A stretch of DNA of 8,118 nucleotides, from assembly GCA_050699055.1 (NCBI GenBank), contig JBOHCT010000193.1:1-8118 (forward strand), read 5' to 3'. Origin of the DNA: JBOHCT01 sp050699055. Its GTDB lineage: Bacteria; Actinomycetota; Actinomycetes; Streptosporangiales; JBOHCT01. Position 1 is the first letter of the stretch. Each line of letters begins with the position of its first letter. Positions 5,493 through 8,118 of the stretch are shown here, one piece after another. Made by a program: the position numbers and the translations under genes. A model generated the notes under the pieces. The model worked only from the letters and a program-made list of their open reading frames with translations. It did not search any database and was not told the origin of the DNA.

Positions 5493-5520
5493 GTACCAAC
5501 CCTAACACAGGTACCTATCT
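5493..5520 (-). promoter_or_regulatory. vapBC leaderless promoter and candidate operator
   Basis: TAGGGT (5499-5504, minus strand) stands six bases from the vapB ATG and is the likely -10 of a leaderless transcript. The perfect palindrome AGGTACCT at 5509-5516 sits just upstream, and a second GTAC occurs at 5493-5496, on the other side of the -10. Such paired half-sites are plausible VapBC operators. I see no convincing -35. Confidence 0.5.
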
Positions 5521-5674
5521 ACATCGAGATGCTGCTTCGCGAGGCGAGCGATCCCGTCGCGCATGGCGATCAGGCGGTCGCCGTTGAGTACGGCGGAGAG
5601 CTGGAGCCGCTGGTGGAGATGACCCGCCGGGTCGGACCCGTCCACACTTGGTGGCGTAGAGCTCGTTGGGCAGG
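5505..5674 (-). other. Unrecognised coding-like scrap upstream of vapB
   Basis: A minus-strand frame reads HLHQRLQLSAVLNGDRLIAM and RDGIARLAKQHLDVDRYLC, ending at a TAG (5502-5504) that forms part of the vapB -10. A neighbouring frame reads NTDRDLPNELYATKCGR just before it. Both look like real protein, possibly one decayed gene with a frameshift, but I recognise no family and find no start. Confidence 0.3.
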
Positions 5675-6146
5675 TCACGATCGGTATTGGCTACGCGCGA
5701 GGGCCAGGACAGGCTCGAGACGTTCCTGAGCTTGCTTCGTGAATCGTCGCAGGTCCAGCATGTCGAGCGTGGCCCGCAGAATCGCCTCGCTCTTCCCAGC
5801 CGTAGTCCCGCGAGACGAGCGCCATGAGCGCCGCGAGTTCTGAGGGCGGCACCTGGTCCAGCGTCCGGGGGCCGAGCTGGCGGGCACACACGACGGGCTG
5901 ATCGGGCAGGCGGTACGTACACGGTTTCACGCCGGCGTGCCCGAGCGGGTCATCTGCCACCAGTACACCGCGCCGCACGGCACTATTGACCGCCGAGTTC
6001 AGTATCTTGGCGATCTGCTTGCCCGCTCGCTGGCCACCGGACGCCCGTACGTACACGCCGTACAGCCGGTCACCCAGCATCGGTCCCTCCACGGCCGCAA
6101 TCTCCCGGATCCCGTCCACCAACTGGTTACGCGTCGCCTCGGACAC
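5675..6146 (-). pseudogene. C-terminal fragment of a large helicase-like protein, frameshifted
   Basis: The frame from 6146 reads QLVDGIREIAAVEGPMLGDR, LYGVYVRASGGQRAGKQIAK, AVRRGVLVADDPLG and LGPRTLDQVPPSELAALMA up to GW. A shift at about 5796-5803 moves to SEAILRATLDMLDLRRFTKQ, AQERLEPVLALARSQYRS and TGA at 5675-5677. The layout (I-x-E-I/V-x-x-x-EGP, winged-helix-like region, then a short helical tail) resembles the C-terminal DUF3320-type domain of very large actinobacterial helicase/ATPase proteins. Two TAA codons stand in frame about 15 codons upstream of the GTG at 6146, so the helicase core is absent. A few missing bases in a run of purines cause the internal shift. The family is my best guess. 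Confidence 0.5.
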
Positions 6147-6375
6147 GGTCGCGGATCGCGTGATCCCGGATGCTTGGGGTTATTAGAACCCCTTTGGAAC
6201 ATCGGAACCCGTCCTCGGTTCGTTACTGACAGTGGCCGAGCTGTGAACTGCCGGATGTCAGGACGGCGCAGAGCGCGGAGACAGCCTCCATCTCCGCGAG
6301 TGGAGGCAGCACGGTATCGGCTCGCGATCACTCAGGACGCGCGGGTCGCCCGGCTGTCGGCGATGCCGATGCGGC
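6147..6375. other. Non-coding stretch with small hairpin
   Basis: No gene is visible. A perfect inverted repeat GGGGTT / AACCCC with the loop ATTAG spans 6176-6192 and is followed by TTT on the + strand. It could be a weak terminator or simply a by-product of the deletion that removed the helicase core, since the two TAA codons of the minus strand lie in its loop. Confidence 0.4.
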
Positions 6376-6387
6376 TACCCTGCCCCT
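6376..6387 (+). promoter_or_regulatory. Leaderless -10 motif of the EVE-domain gene
   Basis: TACCCT (6376-6381) lies exactly six bases before the ATG at 6388. This TANNNT-N6-start pattern marks leaderless genes in actinobacteria, and it supports the ATG as the original start even though a TAG follows six codons later. Confidence 0.5.
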
Positions 6388-6915
6388 ATGGGCGAGCACC
6401 GGTCGTAGCTGCTGATCCTCGGCGAAGGCGCCGCGGTCGCGTGGGTGCTGCGGGAGTCGCGGATGGCGTTCCCGCCGACCAGGCGCGCCGAGGTCGGCCG
6501 GCTGGTGGTCGGCCGGCTGGTGGTCGGCGACGAGCCGCTGATCTTCACGACGCGTGGCTGCTGGCACAACCCGAGCCCGGACCGCGGCCGCGTCATCGGC
6601 GTCGCCGACGTCACGAGTCCGGTGACCGTGTACGACAAGCCGGTGGAGATCGCGGGCCGGGAGTTCACTCGGGGCTGCGACATCGCGGCACGTCGCCTCG
6701 CTCCGCTGCGGGAGGGCGTCGAACTCGCCCCTCTCGTACCGCGGCTGGAGGCGTTCCCCGACGGTCACGGCTGGGGGATCCGGCTGCGCCGCCCGCTGTT
6801 GGAGCTGCCGCCAGCAGACGCGAGCCTCGTCCGACACGAGCTGTCGGAGATCGCGCGCGACCCCTTCCGTACCCGCCAGGCCTACCTCGACCGCGGTGCG
6901 CGAGCGCGAGCGTGA
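6388..6915 (+). pseudogene. EVE (PUA-like) domain protein with early amber stop
   Basis: The ATG is followed by GEHRS, a TAG (6406-6408), then LLILGEGAAVAWVLRESRMA, FTTRGCWHNPSPDRGRVIG, VTVYDKPVEIAGREFTRGCD, GVELAPLVPRLEAFPDGHGW and IRLRRPLLELPPAD. This is an EVE domain; such PUA-like folds bind modified bases in nucleic acids. Relatives have an aromatic residue where the TAG stands (first beta-strand, ..YLLIL), so TAC-to-TAG is likely. A 15-bp exact tandem duplication (6496-6510 and 6511-6525) adds GRLVV twice before GDEPLIF. A restart at the GTG 6445-6447 gives 156 residues but loses the first strand and its pocket. No neighbour suggests a modification system. It is most likely a recent pseudogene, less likely a shortened active protein. 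Confidence 0.72.
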
Positions 6916-6917
6916 CC

Positions 6918-6935
6918 GGCGGGGATCTCCCCGCC
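6918..6935. terminator. GC-rich hairpin after the EVE gene
   Basis: GGCGGGG (6918-6924) pairs perfectly with CCCCGCC (6929-6935) around an ATCT loop, starting two bases after the TGA. There is no T-tract, as is common for actinobacterial terminators. The placement supports a transcript end for the EVE gene. Confidence 0.6.
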
Positions 6936-7189
6936 AGGGAAGCGTTTGCGCCCCTTGCTGGTAGTCAGCACCGTCCACTGCGTCCCCAGTGCACCTCGGG
7001 CCCGAGGGTTCCGCCGCATCGCACTTCGGTGGGGCGTCAGGAACCCTCTGAAAGACACCGTCCTCACGCACAGTGACGAGTCGGGCGTGCAGAGCGATAC
7101 GGGAGATGAGCACTCGGGTTGCGTTGCCGTGCGCTGAGGACGCGGCAGACCCGTTAGCGCAGACCACGCCGGAGGGATCCCGTGAGTGA
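6936..7189. other. Non-coding stretch
   Basis: No supportable gene. I looked for the N-terminal half of the TIGR03086-type protein that follows, in all + strand frames, and did not find it. Long antisense frames here are composition-driven. Confidence 0.45.
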
Positions 7190-7435
7190 CGAGTCGCAGA
7201 CTGGCGTGCGCGGATCCCGCAGCGCCTGGCCAAGCTGGCGGAGGCATGGCGCGACGATGCCGCGTGGACCGGGATGACCCAGGCGGGCGGTGTCGACCTG
7301 CCCGGCGAGGTCGCGTGCATAGTGGCGCTCGACGAGGTCATCGTGCACGGATGGGACATCGCCGTCGCCAGCGGCCAGAGCTTCGCCTGCGACGACCCGA
7401 GCCTGGTACGGGCGGCGTACGAGTTCGTGCAGTAG
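7190..7435 (+). pseudogene. TIGR03086-type (mycothiol-dependent-like) protein, internal fragment
   Basis: The frame reads VADWRARIPQRLAKLAEAWR, then DDAAWTGMTQAGGVDLPGEV, VALDEVIVHGWDIAVASGQ and SLVRAAYEFVQ before TAG at 7433-7435. GMTQAGGVDLPG and the E-x-x-VHGWD(I/L)A signature belong to TIGR03086-family proteins, DinB-like four-helix proteins related to mycothiol-dependent maleylpyruvate isomerase; the histidine in VHGWD is a metal-ligand position. About 80 of some 190 residues remain. A TGA stands in frame at 7187-7189, so the N-terminal half is gone, and the closing TAG is earlier than the usual end, so the C-terminus is short as well. There is no start codon or promoter. It cannot encode the normal protein. 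Confidence 0.65.
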
Positions 7436-7478
7436 CCTCGCCAGCAGGACCGGCTCCACGCGCGCCCCGGCCGCATAC

Positions 7479-7490
7479 TACGGTCGGTTC
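7479..7490 (+). promoter_or_regulatory. Leaderless -10 motif of the TPR-like gene
   Basis: TACGGT (7479-7484) is six bases before the GTG at 7491, and there is no Shine-Dalgarno sequence. An overlapping CATACT (7473-7478) could serve instead with a very short leader. Confidence 0.5.
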
Positions 7491-8118
7491 GTGGCTGATC
7501 GCATTGGCGAGTACGATCTCGAGGTCGCGCTGTGGAAGGCGACGGACGACGGCTCGCCCGACGCTGTCGTGCAGGCCCTGGTCGACGCGGCCGAGCATCC
7601 CGAGCGCCTGGACGATGTCACCCCGGCCCAGGCTCTGATCACGGCCTGTGAGACGCTGGCGCGCTTCGATCGCCACGACGAGGCCATCGAGCTGGCGCGC
7701 CGTGCGGTGGAGGTGGGTCGCGAGCAGGAGGTGCTGGACCCGCGCACGTGGCTGGCGAAGATCCTCATCGGCGCCGGGCACAGCGAGGAAGGCCTCGCGG
7801 AGCACCGGGTCGCGCGTCGGGCACATCCGGACGACTGGCACACGTACGAGATCGTCGGCGAGGCGTTCGAACTCGCCGGCGACCCGCGTCGAGCGATCGC
7901 GTGTTTCACCTCCGGTGGGCGACGGGCGCTCTCGAGGGGCGAGCGATTCGACGCCTACAGGTTGTTGGGGCCGCGGTGGCGGGTGCGGCAGGCGTTGGGC
8001 TTCCCAAGGGACGCCGATGACCGTTGGGCCGAGGAGGTACGGGGTCGGCTGTTCCCCGACCTGAGGCGAGGCCCTGGTCCGGCCGCGTTGGGGATGTCGC
8101 GCGACGGGTCCACCGGCG
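7491..8118 (+). CDS. TPR-like helical repeat protein, right end beyond window
   Basis: The frame is open from the GTG to the window edge (209 codons, no stop reached). It begins MADRIGEYDLEVALWKATDD. Helical tetratricopeptide-like repeats follow at about residues 44-78 (LARFDRHDEAIELARRAVEV), 81-114 (LAKILIGAGHSEEGLAEHR) and 115-149 (VGEAFELAGDPRRAIACF). A basic, tryptophan-containing region (LGPRWRVRQALGFPRDADDR) comes next. TPR repeats are protein-binding scaffolds, and no catalytic domain is visible so far. No signal peptide or membrane segment is seen, so it is probably cytoplasmic. The start is supported by the leaderless motif six bases upstream. It is the only undamaged gene right of vapBC. 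The partner and role are unknown. Confidence 0.75.
   Translation, partial: MADRIGEYDLEVALWKATDDGSPDAVVQALVDAAEHPERLDDVTPAQALITACETLARFDRHDEAIELARRAVEVGREQEVLDPRTWLAKILIGAGHSEEGLAEHRVARRAHPDDWHTYEIVGEAFELAGDPRRAIACFTSGGRRALSRGERFDAYRLLGPRWRVRQALGFPRDADDRWAEEVRGRLFPDLRRGPGPAALGMSRDGSTG

Noticed and set aside
1906..7435. Amber (TAG) recoding or suppression, given TAG inside the MazF, EVE and TIGR03086-type frames
   Set aside because: TAG is also the proper stop of intact vapC and of the hydrolase and PIN remnants, no suppressor tRNA is visible, and frameshifted neighbours show that the region is decaying. Independent point mutations explain it.
6328..7476. 382-codon minus-strand open frame
   Set aside because: It is antisense to the EVE and TIGR03086-type sequences and has no family signature or start signal.
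1..8118. CRISPR array, riboswitch or rRNA
   Set aside because: No regularly spaced repeats and no conserved RNA cores were found on either strand.

Overview
The window is high-GC DNA with GTG starts, short coding overlaps and leaderless-type promoters, as expected of an actinobacterium. The families present (an IS21-type IstB remnant, a TIGR03086-type protein, an EVE-domain protein, VapBC and MazEF modules) fit a Micromonospora- or Streptomyces-like genome, but I cannot name a genus. Most of the window is a graveyard of broken and truncated genes around repeated tRNA-derived attachment-like sequences. Only three genes look intact: vapB, vapC and the TPR-like gene that runs off the right edge. 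A fourth, the MazE-like antitoxin, is intact but its toxin is not.

Layout. 1-480 holds no gene I can name. 481-690 is an attachment-like sequence: paired short direct repeats, a conserved arm, then the 3' half of a tRNA-Pro-like gene. 690-975 is non-coding apart from an inverted copy of the paired repeats at 917-939. 975-1568 (+) is a decayed antitoxin/PIN-toxin pair with about six frame changes. 1636-2216 (-) is a MazE/MazF-type pair whose toxin has an in-frame TAG. 2410-2517 (-) is the tail of an oxidoreductase cut off where the second attachment-like copy (2517-2710) begins.

2890-3383 (-) carries a frameshifted zinc-finger gene and the C-terminus of an IstB ATPase. It abuts head-to-head the C-terminal piece of an alpha/beta hydrolase (3381-3668, +). 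3887-4500 (+) is a frameshifted phage/ICE-type cysteine protein. 4655-4787 (-) is a probable antitoxin scrap. 4795-5492 (-) is an intact vapBC operon. 5675-6146 (-) is a frameshifted C-terminal fragment of a large helicase-like protein. 6388-6915 (+) is an EVE-domain gene with an early TAG and a 15-bp internal duplication, followed by a hairpin. 7190-7435 (+) is a TIGR03086-type fragment. 7491-8118 (+) is an intact, right-truncated TPR-like gene.

Two patterns tie the window together. First, at four genes (MazE-like, vapB, EVE, TPR-like) a TANNNT hexamer lies exactly six bases before the start codon, the actinobacterial leaderless promoter signature; this fixes their starts and shows that the EVE TAG falls inside the gene. 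Second, all three toxin-antitoxin pairs have the same four-base GTGA overlap between antitoxin stop and toxin start. I read the left 4.5 kb as a tRNA-associated integration hotspot with successive insertion and decay. No integrase is visible in the window.
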